This document shows positions 8,241 through 16,940 of a DNA stretch of 25,329 nucleotides, in pieces (position 1 is the stretch's first letter; each line of letters starts with the position of its first letter). Below the pieces are notes generated by a model, which saw only the letters and a program-made list of their open reading frames with translations, had not been told where the DNA came from and searched no databases. Origin of the DNA: Bremia lactucae (Eukaryota > Oomycota > Peronosporomycetes > Peronosporales > Peronosporaceae); contig NW_027152200.1 of assembly GCF_004359215.1 (NCBI RefSeq), positions 23,860 to 49,188 on the forward strand, given 5' to 3'. The position numbers were made by a program, and so were the translations under genes.

Positions 8241-8900
8241 GACATCAAATTTGTCATCCAAATCCAGTACGAAGAAATCATCATCGTACTGTAATTTTTT
8301 GACGTTTAGTGAAATTTCACTGCGCGTTTCATTACTCTTATCGATGCGCCTGTCGCTAGACGCACCGTCATCTTCGTTGGAGGGATGTCGCGCTCAACAT
8401 ATTTGAGCGTGCGACCCTCTTGTGACTGGCGACAAATAAAGCTATTCGACGCTCCAAGTCCGCTTTAAGGCTGCTTTAGGGCATGCAGAATTAGTTATAG
8501 ATGTGTCAATTAAATTTTTAATAAATGATACGGGTATAATGTGATTAAGCTGTTTTGATACTCCATCTAGCTTTGTTCTACCAACAACTGTTAGCGCGCC
8601 TCCTTTATCGGAAAATACTATATCTGTCAGGAGGGTGTTTTGTAAATCAAGGTGCATTTATCAGGTTACCAGATAATAAATTTTGTTTTTTTATAAAAAA
8701 TTACAAAGAAAGAATCTAATAAGGTGTATTTATAACAACTTATAGACTTTAGGCGCTGGAATTATAGGTCTTTAAGTGACAAATCATTTGTCAGTTTTAA
8801 TTTCAAGTTGATAAGGTATCCCTCGTCATTAGGTGCAGAGACACATAATGATTGTGTGTCTGGAGCAACTTTAGTCAAGAGATTTGCAAACTCTCTTTAG
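8241..8900 (-). pseudogene. Gypsy aspartic protease split by insertion
   Basis: Upstream part at 8900-8777 and downstream part at 8462-8241 align with the protease at 24300-24570. The 24331 copy has the active-site motif ALVDCGASDNF. Here the segment just before the active site is interrupted, and the motif itself is damaged: a base is missing in the Asp-Cys-Gly-Ala codons near 8447-8460. The protein cannot be made. Confidence 0.75.
8470..8769 (-). mobile_element. 300-bp insertion in the protease, flanked by CTTTAAG
   Basis: Absent from the protease at 24331 and bordered by a 7-bp direct repeat CTTTAAG (8463-8469 and 8770-8776), which looks like a target-site duplication. It is A+T-rich, has no clear terminal inverted repeats, and holds a 71-codon open frame on the minus strand (8657-8442, running past the insertion) with no recognisable domain. 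Strand is arbitrary. It may be a small non-autonomous transposon or captured sequence. Confidence 0.5.
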
Positions 8901-10049
8901 GTTGCTGGATCAGTGGGGCGTTGCGCCCCTACTGACCCCGACCGTTTTTTGGCGGTCCGCCTCGCTGTTGCGATTTGCAACAACGTCGGACCCGCGACCG
9001 TTGCCCTTTTTGACATTCGGTTTAAATTAAAATTCATCATCTCTCGGTTCTCGGCGTGGAGCACTACACTCCTGAGCGTAATGTCCTAACTTTTGACAGC
9101 GATGGCATTCCTGCAATCGCTTATTGCTTGAAAAGCGAGGTCTCTCGCTTTCGACGTAAGAGAGGTCCATTTGTACTAGACTTCCTAGCTCGTGTCGTCT
9201 TGGAGGACGATACGATGACGAACTAGCTTGAGTCTGTCTCAAGCTTAAGTCTTCCTGTTCCGCAACGGATATTGCTTCTTATAGCGTATCCAGTGTCAGC
9301 GGAACAGGTGGGTCTTTACGGGACCATCCGTAAGACCTTAAATAAAAACCGCAATCAACGTGTGTTTATGAACTGGATTATTTGTAATACAACTCGCTAG
9401 GAGTCGTATGTGCTGGGCATATGCGTGAACATCACGCTTGCCTTGCTTGAGTTTCAGAAGCTCTGAACGAGCTCTAAACTCAGCCCTTGGTGGTTCAAAC
9501 GTCTGTTTGAGCCGGGCTTTAAAAGCCTCTAGCGACCCAAAGACGTATGGGTCGCGCAACTTAAGGCCCAATGCCCAAGTTTTACAACGACCTGCCAAAT
9601 TTGATTGAGCAAATGCGACTTTCATTTGCTCGTCGACGATGTGACGTGCCCTTACGGCATCGTCCAACTCGACAAACCATCTCAAGAGGAAGTCTTCTAC
9701 GACTCCCCTATACTTAGAGATGTCAATCTTTAGAGTTTCGGGACGACGCATTTGCGTCATCCCAGGTACAGGTGTCTGTACCTGTTGTAACCTCAACAGT
9801 TCTGCCTGTTGAGAGCCTTGCTGATTCAGCAAAGCTACTTTTCCTTCATCTCATCAAGTTCATGTTGTATGAACTTGGCGATGGCTGAATGGAAGGCATC
9901 TCTGTCTAAATTGGACAGCATTGCTAAGATTGCATCGTTTCTTAGGTCGAACTCATTCGTTCGACCGCAATCCTTTCTAAGTCACTTAGAAAGGGGTAGC
10001 TTTCACGGGAAACGTGATGCGTACTCCCACTATCATTTAACATGTCCAT
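8901..10049 (-). pseudogene. Gypsy gag with CCHC zinc knuckle
   Basis: Starts at the ATG complement at 10047-10049, inside a hairpin. The central part (9832-9338) has the retrotransposon gag capsid pattern, including AFAQSNLAGRCKTWAL, DPYVFGSLEAFKARLKQTF and RDVHAYAQHIRLLASCI. The C-terminal part (9242-9027) has CHRCQKLGHYAQEC, an exact C-x2-C-x4-H-x4-C knuckle that binds RNA. Frames change near 9840-9900 and near 9330, so it is broken. Region 9532-9994 is very rich in hairpins. Confidence 0.87.
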
Positions 10050-10089
10050 GTTAGGTGTGGGAAATGTGGTCTTTGGACGGACTACCAGG

Positions 10090-10537
10090 TGTAACGAGGC
10101 ACTACGAATTGTACTGCTTCAGTACAAGCCCACTTCGCACTGCTTCAGTTGCGAGTGGTGCATTGAGTTATTTCACGTACACTAGTACGTGCAGAGGAAG
10201 ACTTCTCTTAAAGGTAACTAGCTTAAAGAGGGTTAAATGAGAACTGTATTAATATAATTATATATCTCTGCTATCTATCTTGCAAAGACAACCAAATGAA
10301 AACCGAATACTAAACATGCAAGTGAATGCTAAGCGAATCCGCATCGCACTCCCGTCTACATCTACAGCTGATTAGTCTGCGGAATAAATAGATATAATGG
10401 TCTATACCTATTGATGGATAAGAATTCTGAACATTACTATATAAAGTAATATCCTCCAAATACTATCTACCTTTTATATAATATATTAATTAACAACCTG
10501 TGAGTGTTAATTTTATGTAACGATACACCCTGTTACA
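10090..10537 (-). repeat. 5' LTR A of the minus-strand gypsy element (448 bp)
   Basis: On the minus strand it begins TGTAACAGGGTG at 10537 and ends CGTTACA at 10090. It has the same layout as 22593-23027, including the CTTGTACT/AGTACAAG-type hairpin near its end. The primer site that follows reads CCTGGTAG then TCCG, about 10 bp shorter than in 15888-15908, so half of the tRNA complement is lost. Confidence 0.85.
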
Positions 10538-11095
10538 CTGGTTACAGAGGCTAAATAACGATTTTATAATTTAATTTTTTTATTTTTCCTTGTAGGAAAT
10601 AGTATCTATTATTCTTCTTTCAAAAAATGATATTTGTGCAACGATATACCTCGTTACAAAAAGAGCCAAAAATGATTATAATTATTTTACTTGTGCGTTT
10701 ATGGTTCGAAAATCGTATTATCCACACCTAAAGATGCGTCAATCCTCCTGCGGTCTTGTTATCTGCATCCTTCTCATCTCGCTAAGTAATCGTAGTGCGA
10801 TGGGCGACATATTTACTCTATTCCCCATCACTTTTCTATCTTTATAAGGATAAAAAATATGATGGGGGAGATCCACATGTTTTTCGATCAAAAAATCAAA
10901 GATGCCCTATAGCAGATCTAATTTTTTCAAGTACTTCAAAGGCGAATAGTCGGTCCTTTCGACTGCTCGAAAAGGGAGCGGATTCCGTACCCAACAAAAA
11001 TATGCTGCACATAATCGCCGCTCGAGTGTCTCTTTCTCCTCGTCCCATCGTCCTTCGTGCACGAACTATTCCTGCTCGACGGACATACCTCTTTG
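10538..11095. other. Intergenic region upstream of the AA17 gene
   Basis: A+T-rich and without convincing coding sequence. At about 10627-10658 there is a second copy of the LTR A tip in minus orientation (caacgatatacctcgttaca), so another LTR remnant seems to end there. Beyond 10700 I see only unique sequence leading to the gene. Confidence 0.5.
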
Positions 11096-11102
11096 TCATT
11101 TT
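11096..11102 (+). promoter_or_regulatory. Possible oomycete initiator element
   Basis: TCATTTT, 35-42 bp before the ATG, fits the oomycete initiator core (TCATTYY), which usually lies within about 100 bp upstream of the start codon. It is a short motif, so chance occurrence is possible. Confidence 0.4.
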
Positions 11103-11137
11103 AAACTTGTCAACCTGGAACCACTTCACGATAGAAT

Positions 11138-12049
11138 ATGTTCGAGCATCCAGTCAAGATCTCAACAGTGGCAGTGGCCGTGCTCCTTGCGTTCACGAAT
11201 GCGCACAACAACATGATCACACCGCCAGGAACCTATCGAGAAGGCTTTTATAACAAAAATAGTCCGACAGGCATTATCGACTCTAAGGTGTTGCCTCTTC
11301 CAACTGGAATGACGTACAACGCCGGCGCGGAGACAAATATAGACGCGTACTTCACGGCTTTCAATCAAAGCAAGTACAAAACACTCCGGGAATTCGCGTT
11401 TGCGACCGAAAAGCCAGTGGATGGGGCCACAAAAGAGTGTGGCTTTGCGCTGATTGACGGAGATCCGCAAGAATTGCCCGAAATGGTGGAATGGGATGGC
11501 TTTGATACTTGGCACTACGGCCCTTGCGAGGTCTGGTGCGATGACGTGCTCGCGTTTTCCGATTGGAACTGCGCTGTGACATTCAAGGAGCGGCCGGCGA
11601 GATTGCCGTACGATAAGTCCAAGTGCGAGGGAGCCTCCGTACTAGCATCCCATTGGATCGCTTTGCACACAACTCCGTGGCAGATCTACACAGCCTGCGC
11701 GCCCTTAAAAGGTGCTTCGCCCAAGAAAGCGGGCAAGCCAACAGCGGACACACCCGAAACGGACGATACGCTTCAGATAAACACGTCAGAAGCGTACACG
11801 CCAGACGCGGACACGTCAGAAGCGGACGAACCGCCCGAAGATGACACGCCCGAAGCAGAGTCGCCTGAGGCAGACATCCCCGCTGTAGAGACTCAGGAGA
11901 CCAGCACGGATGCGTCCGCCAACACGGACGCCGGGAAAATAGATACCAGCACATACGACACCGGTGGTAACTCGGCTACCGACATCCTCGATGCGCCTTC
12001 ACTAGCCCCATCTACTAATAAGTGTTCGGTGCGACGACGTCACCGTTAA
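11138..12049 (+). CDS. Secreted AA17-type lytic polysaccharide monooxygenase (putative)
   Basis: 303 residues, no intron. Residues 1-22 form a signal peptide (hydrophobic VAVAVLLAF, cleavage after TNA) that exposes His23 as the mature N-terminus. An N-terminal histidine is required for the copper 'histidine brace' of these enzymes. The catalytic domain runs to about 190, with GPCEVWCDD (128-136; His126 just before) and SHWIALHTTPWQIYTAC (171-187; His172, His177, Tyr184 are candidate ligands), and six cysteines (101, 130, 134, 145, 163, 187). AA17 enzymes of Phytophthora oxidatively cleave pectic homogalacturonan of plant cell walls during infection. The tail (191-303) is Asp/Glu/Thr/Pro-rich with imperfect TPEAD/TSEAD repeats and a basic end, with no membrane anchor seen. 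Family call is from remembered motifs. Confidence 0.82.
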   Translation: MFEHPVKISTVAVAVLLAFTNAHNNMITPPGTYREGFYNKNSPTGIIDSKVLPLPTGMTYNAGAETNIDAYFTAFNQSKYKTLREFAFATEKPVDGATKECGFALIDGDPQELPEMVEWDGFDTWHYGPCEVWCDDVLAFSDWNCAVTFKERPARLPYDKSKCEGASVLASHWIALHTTPWQIYTACAPLKGASPKKAGKPTADTPETDDTLQINTSEAYTPDADTSEADEPPEDDTPEAESPEADIPAVETQETSTDASANTDAGKIDTSTYDTGGNSATDILDAPSLAPSTNKCSVRRRHR

Positions 12050-12175
12050 GTTAGCTGTCCTCAAATAAATTTGAGGTTAATACTGACAGGCACTAATTAG
12101 TCAGTCGAAAGCTATTAGCAATGACATGTTCAAAATCATTTTAATCTGATTGCATGATTTAATCGAAGTCTACTT
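12050..12175. terminator. Downstream region of the AA17 gene
   Basis: Directly after the stop, tcctcaaataaatttgagg forms a hairpin (CCTCAAA/TTTGAGG with a short loop) around an AATAAA polyadenylation signal (12065-12070). This is the likely 3' end of the transcript. The rest is unremarkable. Confidence 0.5.
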
Positions 12176-12499
12176 TGTGACCAACCCTTGTGTATTTGAT
12201 GCACATACGTGCATTCACACTAGGAGGGATGACGCCTAGCGTCATCCGTGACGACGGGTAGCGTCATCCGATACGTCTGAAAACTACTTTCTACTTAGTA
12301 AGTCCGCAAGAGGAGCCGAAAAACCGCTTCCGTGACGACACTTTACTAGAGTATTTAGTGCGTTGGGTGAGGTCGCTAAGGCGCCTACCACAACTACGTC
12401 ACTGCACGCAAGAGAAGACGGTCTATCCGCTTCCTCGCTGTGCTAGGGTTGTGTGTCTAAGTAGGGCGTGGCCGCATTAAGCCGTGCCCGCCTACAAAA
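12176..12499 (+). repeat. LTR B copy with internal deletion
   Basis: Starts TGTGACCAACCC and ends GCCCGCCTACA, parallel to 24853-25261 but shorter because the middle part (24925-25040) is missing. It holds gtcatccgtgacgacgggtagcgtcatcc, a local duplication of a GCGTCATCC motif. It lies 127 bp after the AA17 gene. Confidence 0.7.
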
Positions 12500-13259
12500 G
12501 GCATATAAAAATACAATTGCCTAGACTAGAAACGTTGTGACATAACTTATATGTGTATGCTCAACTCACGATCGTTTTTCTTATTAAAATCATAAATGTT
12601 CTAGCATTTTCAAACGTAAAATTGGCCGAAGTGTGAAAAAATTATATGAACATCTATGGCAATGCTGGAAACTATTGACTCCCCGATTCCACCTTTCCTA
12701 ATGTTGATAGATTGAAACGGGGTGTCCCATTACATAAGTATTATTTCCTGTAAGAGCAATGACAATTATCATTTTCTATAAAAGGAATCAAACAAAGAAG
12801 TACAAAGTATTATCTTTATTATTTTAACTAGAATAGTTCCAATAATACCAAGGTTGGTACTGTTGATGCAATAGGACATTAGCTCTATTAATTGGTTGAT
12901 TTAAGTCTAAATCAACCCCGCCAATCGGTTCAAGACACGATTGTGCGGTGCGCAAGGAGGCGCCATACTTAGTTAGATATTAATATGATAAGCTCAGTAG
13001 TAGATAGAAGATCGTTACGTGGGAAACTCATTATATTAATTTGGCTTTATTTTGCTAAAATTCTAATCCGTTGAATAACCTTTGGTAGCTAAGACCCATA
13101 GCTACTTCGATAAATTTATCTGTACTCTTGTGTATGTGAAGTTCGAGGTACCTCCGCTTTGTGTCCCGCCGTCAATTTCGTTAGAATTGGACCTATGTAC
13201 TTGAATTAATAACAAGAATCGTTTCGGCAGTTTCTATTAATCAAGGCAAATACATCAGT
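12500..13259. other. A+T-rich region with no recognised gene
   Basis: I find no open frame of note, no RNA gene and no match to the repeat families in this window. A short hairpin surrounds tagctaagacccatagcta near 13085-13105. Confidence 0.5.
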
Positions 13260-13549
13260 GCATATCTACAGAGGTGATATTTAAGATTGGTTAAAATAGG
13301 ATTATATTTAATACGATTAAATATAAATTAGTCTGAAAACATCTTCCTAGCTCACAAGTGCGCAAGTGGAGTCAGATTACCGCTCCCGTGACGTCACTAA
13401 ACTAAGGCTTCGAGTATGTTGGGTGAGGTCACATAGGCTCATCAACTACCTCACTGTACGTGAGAGAATACGGTTGAATGTTTGCGTACTGTGCATAGAA
13501 GGTGTGTGCTATCACTGCGTAGCAGCTTAAGTAGCGCCCGCCTACAGAA
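13260..13549 (+). repeat. LTR B fragment
   Basis: Follows 24985-25261: the aaaataggtattt/atttaata segment, then gtctgaaaac, then the gtgacgtcac part, ending GCCCGCCTACA at about 13549. It is more diverged than the 24853 copy (for example ggcttcgagtatgttgggtg). The 5' part is absent or unrecognisable. Confidence 0.6.
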
Positions 13550-13932
13550 TGGTTGCGTAATTAAATATTGCGAAGGGAGGCGCATTTTGGTCCCTGTACA
13601 GGAGGAATTCATATCATGGATGTTGATTATGTAAATGATATACTTTTCGGACAAGTTAACGAAGACACTTTTTGCAGATATCCATCCTTTTTGGATGGAA
13701 TCATGGCTGTGCTGACAAAAAAAACATGAATCAATTCGGATGCTCAGAGCGGCAGTCTAATAGAATTATATCGCGCCGAGACCCTGCCTCTGGAATAAAA
13801 CTCACGGACACAAAGCGAGAAAGTGACCTTACAAGGACATTAAAAAGATGCGGATTATCAGGCGGGGCATAACGATGCGCCACGAACAGAAAAAAAAGCG
13901 AAAGTTCGTCTGGATGGACACGTGATCGACAT
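13550..13932. other. Degraded sequence upstream of the copia RT relic
   Basis: Short open stretches only. A purine-rich gaagggaggcgc follows the LTR B fragment. This may be the worn integrase-RT connector of the copia element downstream, but no motif supports that. Confidence 0.3.
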
Positions 13933-14755
13933 TTGGTTCGGTCAATGCGCAAAAACAAGACCAAGGTCATACCGTCTGAAGAACTTCAAGGAGTCGTAAA
14001 TATGGCACGTGAACCCAACATAAAAAGTTATGGTGAGGCGATGGAAAGTAAAAGAAGAAGCAAATTGGTTACAGCAATGTCGGAAGAGTTGGATGCTTTG
14101 ATTACGAACGGCGGGTGGGAGGTGGTGACCCAACTAAAATTATTGCATGTTCTGCACAACAAGTGCGTATTTAATACAAAGACATACACAAAGGGTAACG
14201 TTAAAGACACAAAGCTCGACTTGTCGCATGTAGAAATGAATAATTATTTGAAATCAACTATGCTTTGACGTTTGTTGCAGTCATGCAACTAAGTACAGAT
14301 AAAGTGTCATTGGTTTTGTCACGACGCTGAAATGTGCCGGCTCGCCATGGAGATGTAGCAAATGCGTATATAAAGGCCAATTTAGAAAAGCATCTGAATT
14401 GTTTTATGAAATTTTCGAATGGAATGAATTTTGACAACACCAATTTGAAAGAATACGGTGTCAAAGTTCGAGTCAGCTAGCACTTCCTATAAATAAATCA
14501 TTGTGTGGTTTAAAGCAAACCTGACGGACTTTTAGCAAGTACTGCACTCGAAATTGTACGATGCTTCTCTCGTGCAGTGCACGACGGATATGTGTTTGTT
14601 CTTCAAGAGACAAAGTCGATGTCACGGTAGTTGGAGTTTATTTGGGTGGTTCGCTGGTTTCAGGTACATCAAAGGTTGCAGTGGACATGTTTTTTGAAAA
14701 AAAAAAGAATTTAATAGAGATAAAATATTTGGGAACATTGCAGGTGATATTACCC
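13933..14755 (+). pseudogene. Ty1/copia reverse transcriptase relic
   Basis: Begins with EPNIKSYGEAM, AMSEELDALITNGGWEVV and CVFNTKTYTKGNV, the N-terminal copia RT pattern. It continues in another frame with GDVANAYIKANLEKHLN (palm, first aspartate) and KEYGVK. Near 14500-14530 it has a relic of the SLYGLKQ motif, then QCTTDMC-like residues. At 14630 it reads VVGVYLGGSLVSGTS, where the copia YVDD active site has become YLGG. Several stops and frameshifts. It is much older or less constrained than the gypsy copies. Confidence 0.8.
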
Positions 14756-14897
14756 CTAGAGGGAACTGATGTTTGGGATTCATCAGCGCTATCCTGACAG
14801 ATAGTGACGTCCCCCGATCTGTGCCTTGACTTTCAACACAACGAAATTAACGTGGTTACAAACAATGGTCGCGAGGATTGGATGGCTACCAACGTTT
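14756..14897 (-). other. Segment X, second copy
   Basis: Reverse complement of 3847-3994 with about 10% differences. It lies between the copia RT relic (+) and the copia LTR (-). It carries the hairpin CTGATG/CATCAG and the TATC/GATA pair. The shift from RT into X happens near 14748-14760. Confidence 0.55.
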
Positions 14898-15165
14898 TGT
14901 AGGAATAAATGCACGTGAATCAATTCACTCACAAATGACACACTATTTTAATATACCTACTTTTGTTTTTACAGTCTCGGCCACAAGTAACAACTCTGCA
15001 AGCATAGACTTTTCTTACATCTCCTGTACTTGTCGCCATTTTTCCTGCTCATATTATCGCTCTTCCTCATATTGCTGCCCTTTCTTATCGTATTTCCATA
15101 ACTTTCCAATCAAGTCCGGGCGCTCTTGGCCTATTTCCACCTTGTAAGAACAGAACATTCTAACA
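14898..15165 (-). repeat. Ty1/copia LTR
   Basis: 268 bp, from TGTAGG at 14898 to the complement of TGTTAG at 15165. The purine tract of the copia 3' end follows as ctccccctcgc. Preceded by segment X. Confidence 0.85.
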
Positions 15166-15480
15166 CTCCCCCTCGCTTGCACATTATATGGCCTTCAAGT
15201 AAACATATCACGCAGTTCGACAATCCTTGAGAAGGGAAGGCCTTTGTTCGCAAATCTGCGATCATCTCGACAGACTTTACAAGAATTAGTTTCACAATAA
15301 TAGCGCTAGCGTAGTGGCATATAAATTTTGAAAGGAGCATCTACGGGCGTGGCACTTGCCGTACTTTGTTTCGCTCTCCAATTACGTTATCGCCGCTTGT
15401 GTGTCCAGCTTCATTTACATAGGCTCAGCCATTTGCATGCCTTATTCTTGAAGTAGTTCCCTTAATCTCAATACCTCTCT
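15166..15480 (-). pseudogene. Ty1/copia RNase H C-terminal fragment
   Basis: Minus-strand frame (15340-15131) reads SKFICHYASAIIV and VKSVEMIADLRTKAFPSQG, then GRGGVLE-like residues (KRGGVLE here). The usual ADLLTKAL has become ADLRTKAF, so this copy has drifted further than the one at 17955. It is joined on the right to an LTR A piece. Confidence 0.8.
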
Positions 15481-15887
15481 CTTTGCGCGCGTACAGCGCT
15501 AACTGTACGGCGGAGAAAGCATATATAATGGTCTTTATCTACCAATTGAAAAGATTTTAGAATATTACCATGTAAAGAAATGTTCTCCAAATATTACCTA
15601 CCTTTTAGATAATATATTACCAAACTTTAAGTGTAAATTTCATGTAACGATACACCCCGTTCAGGCTGGCACGTCTTAATGCGGCCACGCTCAGCTTAGA
15701 CACTCACCCTGGCACAGCGAAGAAGCGAAATAATCGTCTTCTCTTGCGTGCAGAGAGGTAGTTGTGGTGGACGCCTTAGCGACCTCATCCAACGCACTAA
15801 GTACTCTAGTAAAGTGTCGTCACGACGGTAATCCAGTGCGAAGTGGACTTGTACTGAAGCAGTACAAGTCAGTAGTGCCCCGTTACA
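15481..15887. repeat. LTR A / LTR B / LTR A mosaic
   Basis: Three parts: 15481-15661 is the LTR A start in minus orientation, with a 3-bp loss at its tip (cccgtt then cagg); 15662-15832 is an LTR B end in minus orientation; 15833-15887 is the LTR A end in plus orientation, finishing CCCGTTACA. The same joints occur at 2853-3266 and 18096-18493. Confidence 0.78.
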
Positions 15888-15889
15888 CC

Positions 15890-15898
15890 TGGTAGCAC
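15890..15898 (+). other. Primer-binding site, copy 1
   Basis: TGGTAGCAC two bases after the LTR end, complementary to a tRNA 3' end GTGCTACCA. This fits an initiator-Met-like tRNA. The same site is at 18496-18504, and as TCGTAGCAC at 23030-23038. Confidence 0.65.
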
Positions 15899-15937
15899 TT
15901 TGAAGTCCGTTTAAGGAACACACTTCCATCACCTAAC

Positions 15938-16360
15938 ATGGACATGTTAGATGATAATGGAAACACGCATGACGTTTCGCGTGATAGCTACTCCTTTCTA
16001 ACTGACATAGAAAGGATTGCGGTCGAACGAATGAGTTCGACCGTAAAGAACGATGCCATCTTGGCCATGCTGTCCGGTTTAGACAGAGATGCCCTCTATT
16101 CAGCCATAGCCAAGTTCATACAACATAAACCTGACGAGGCGAAGGAGAAGGTAGTCTTGCTTAATCAGCAAGGCTCTCAACAGGCAAAACTGTTGAGGTT
16201 ACAACAAGTACAGACCCCTGTACTTGGGAAGACGCATACGCGTCGTCCCGAAACTCTAAAGATTGACATCTATAAGTATAAAGGAGTCGAAGAAGACTCC
16301 CTCTTGAGATGGTTGTCGAGTTGGACGCTGCCATAAGACTCGTCAAATCGTCAACGAGCA
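15938..16360 (+). pseudogene. Gypsy gag N-terminal fragment, unit copy 1
   Basis: Open from ATG 15938 for 132 codons (MDMLDDNGNTH, IERIAVERMSSTV, ILAMLSGLDRD), then a frameshift near 16310 in the LLRWFVELD segment. Homology to full gag ends near 16360. The capsid core and zinc knuckle are absent. The start codon sits in a perfect 8-bp hairpin, CTAACATG/CATGTTAG. If expressed it would give a truncated Gag N-domain; I see no sign that this is used. Confidence 0.78.
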
Positions 16361-16940
16361 ACAACTCACAATAAATAATTCATATTCATTGCGACAAAGC
16401 TATATCGCCTTGATCCCAGCGCGAAGAACTTTCGCGCTAAAGAAAATTTCTATCTCGATGCTGTTTTAAGCATCGACGGTACAGTGACAACAACAAGCGA
16501 GACAAATTCTCGCTGATGCATGCCTGGACCGCCTTCAATCGCGATGTCAAAGAGATTGGACGCGAAGCCTGACTCTAAGGAACTTAACGCGATTCGCTTT
16601 AAGTTTGAGGTCCAACCGGTGCAAGGTATAAATTGCATCTGTTGTCACGTGAGGCAGGATTTCAATGCCTCACGTGGGATGATTCCTGTCCGTGTTGTGT
16701 ATACAACACGAAGCGAGTAAGAGGGGATGTCGATTCCCTTTCTTCGCCCTGGGGAAGGCTTTGCATCTCTATTGAGATGCGCGATGCGATTGACGTTTTG
16801 AATTCGATTTACAACCGTCAGGGGCGCGTTTTTTTCTATGGACCTCCCTCACGTCAACAACCAGCTGGGAACGAGGCTCCCAGCTGTCATGTGAAGGGGT
16901 GTATGCATTGTAGATGCATTCACCTAATTTCTTAAGGCAA
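16361..16940. other. Non-coding hairpin-rich middle of unit, copy 1
   Basis: No domain recognised in any frame, although open frames of 60-100 codons exist. It contains strong hairpins: AGCGCGAA/TTTCGCGCT, CGATGC/GCATCG, CACGTGAGGCA/TGCCTCACGTG, CGTGTTGT/ACAACACG, GCATCTC/GAGATGC and CAGCTGGGA/TCCCAGCTG. Identical, as far as I can read, to 18981-19556 from about 16500 on. Confidence 0.55.

Larger units (their letters stand above)
4339..10537 (-). mobile_element. Ty3/gypsy LTR retrotransposon, near full length but defective
   Basis: Read on the minus strand: LTR A (10537-10090), gag from 10049, zinc knuckle near 9100, protease near 8900-8240, linker, RT 7500-6295, RNase H 6290-5949, integrase 5718-4470, then 130 bp to an LTR in the wrong orientation. 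Protease-RT-RNase H-integrase is the Ty3/gypsy order, against copia's integrase-first order. Frameshifts or stops occur in every domain, a 300 bp insertion splits the protease, and 230 Ns lie between RNase H and integrase. No target-site duplication can be tested because the far LTR is not collinear. Confidence 0.85.

Noticed and set aside
9741..9832. Closely spaced inverted repeats resembling a CRISPR-like array
   Set aside because: The stems differ in sequence, there is no direct repeat with spacers, and the context is a eukaryotic gag gene.
10795..11253. Open frame of 152 codons overlapping the start of the AA17 gene
   Set aside because: Different frame, no domain, no signal peptide; overlaps the gene's likely promoter and coding start. 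Probably chance.
11162..11954. Long antisense and alternative-frame open frames inside the AA17 gene
   Set aside because: They mirror the sense coding bias, have no recognisable domains, and the sense frame has a signal peptide and family motifs.
15696..15932. 78-codon minus-strand frame conserved in both units (also 18312-18548)
   Set aside because: Lies across the LTR B and LTR A pieces and the gag leader; no motif, and the units are recent duplicates.
16520..16935. Open frames in the middle of the 2.6-kb unit, conserved between the two copies
   Set aside because: The copies are identical at DNA level here, so conservation is no evidence of coding; no domain, and many hairpins explain the composition.
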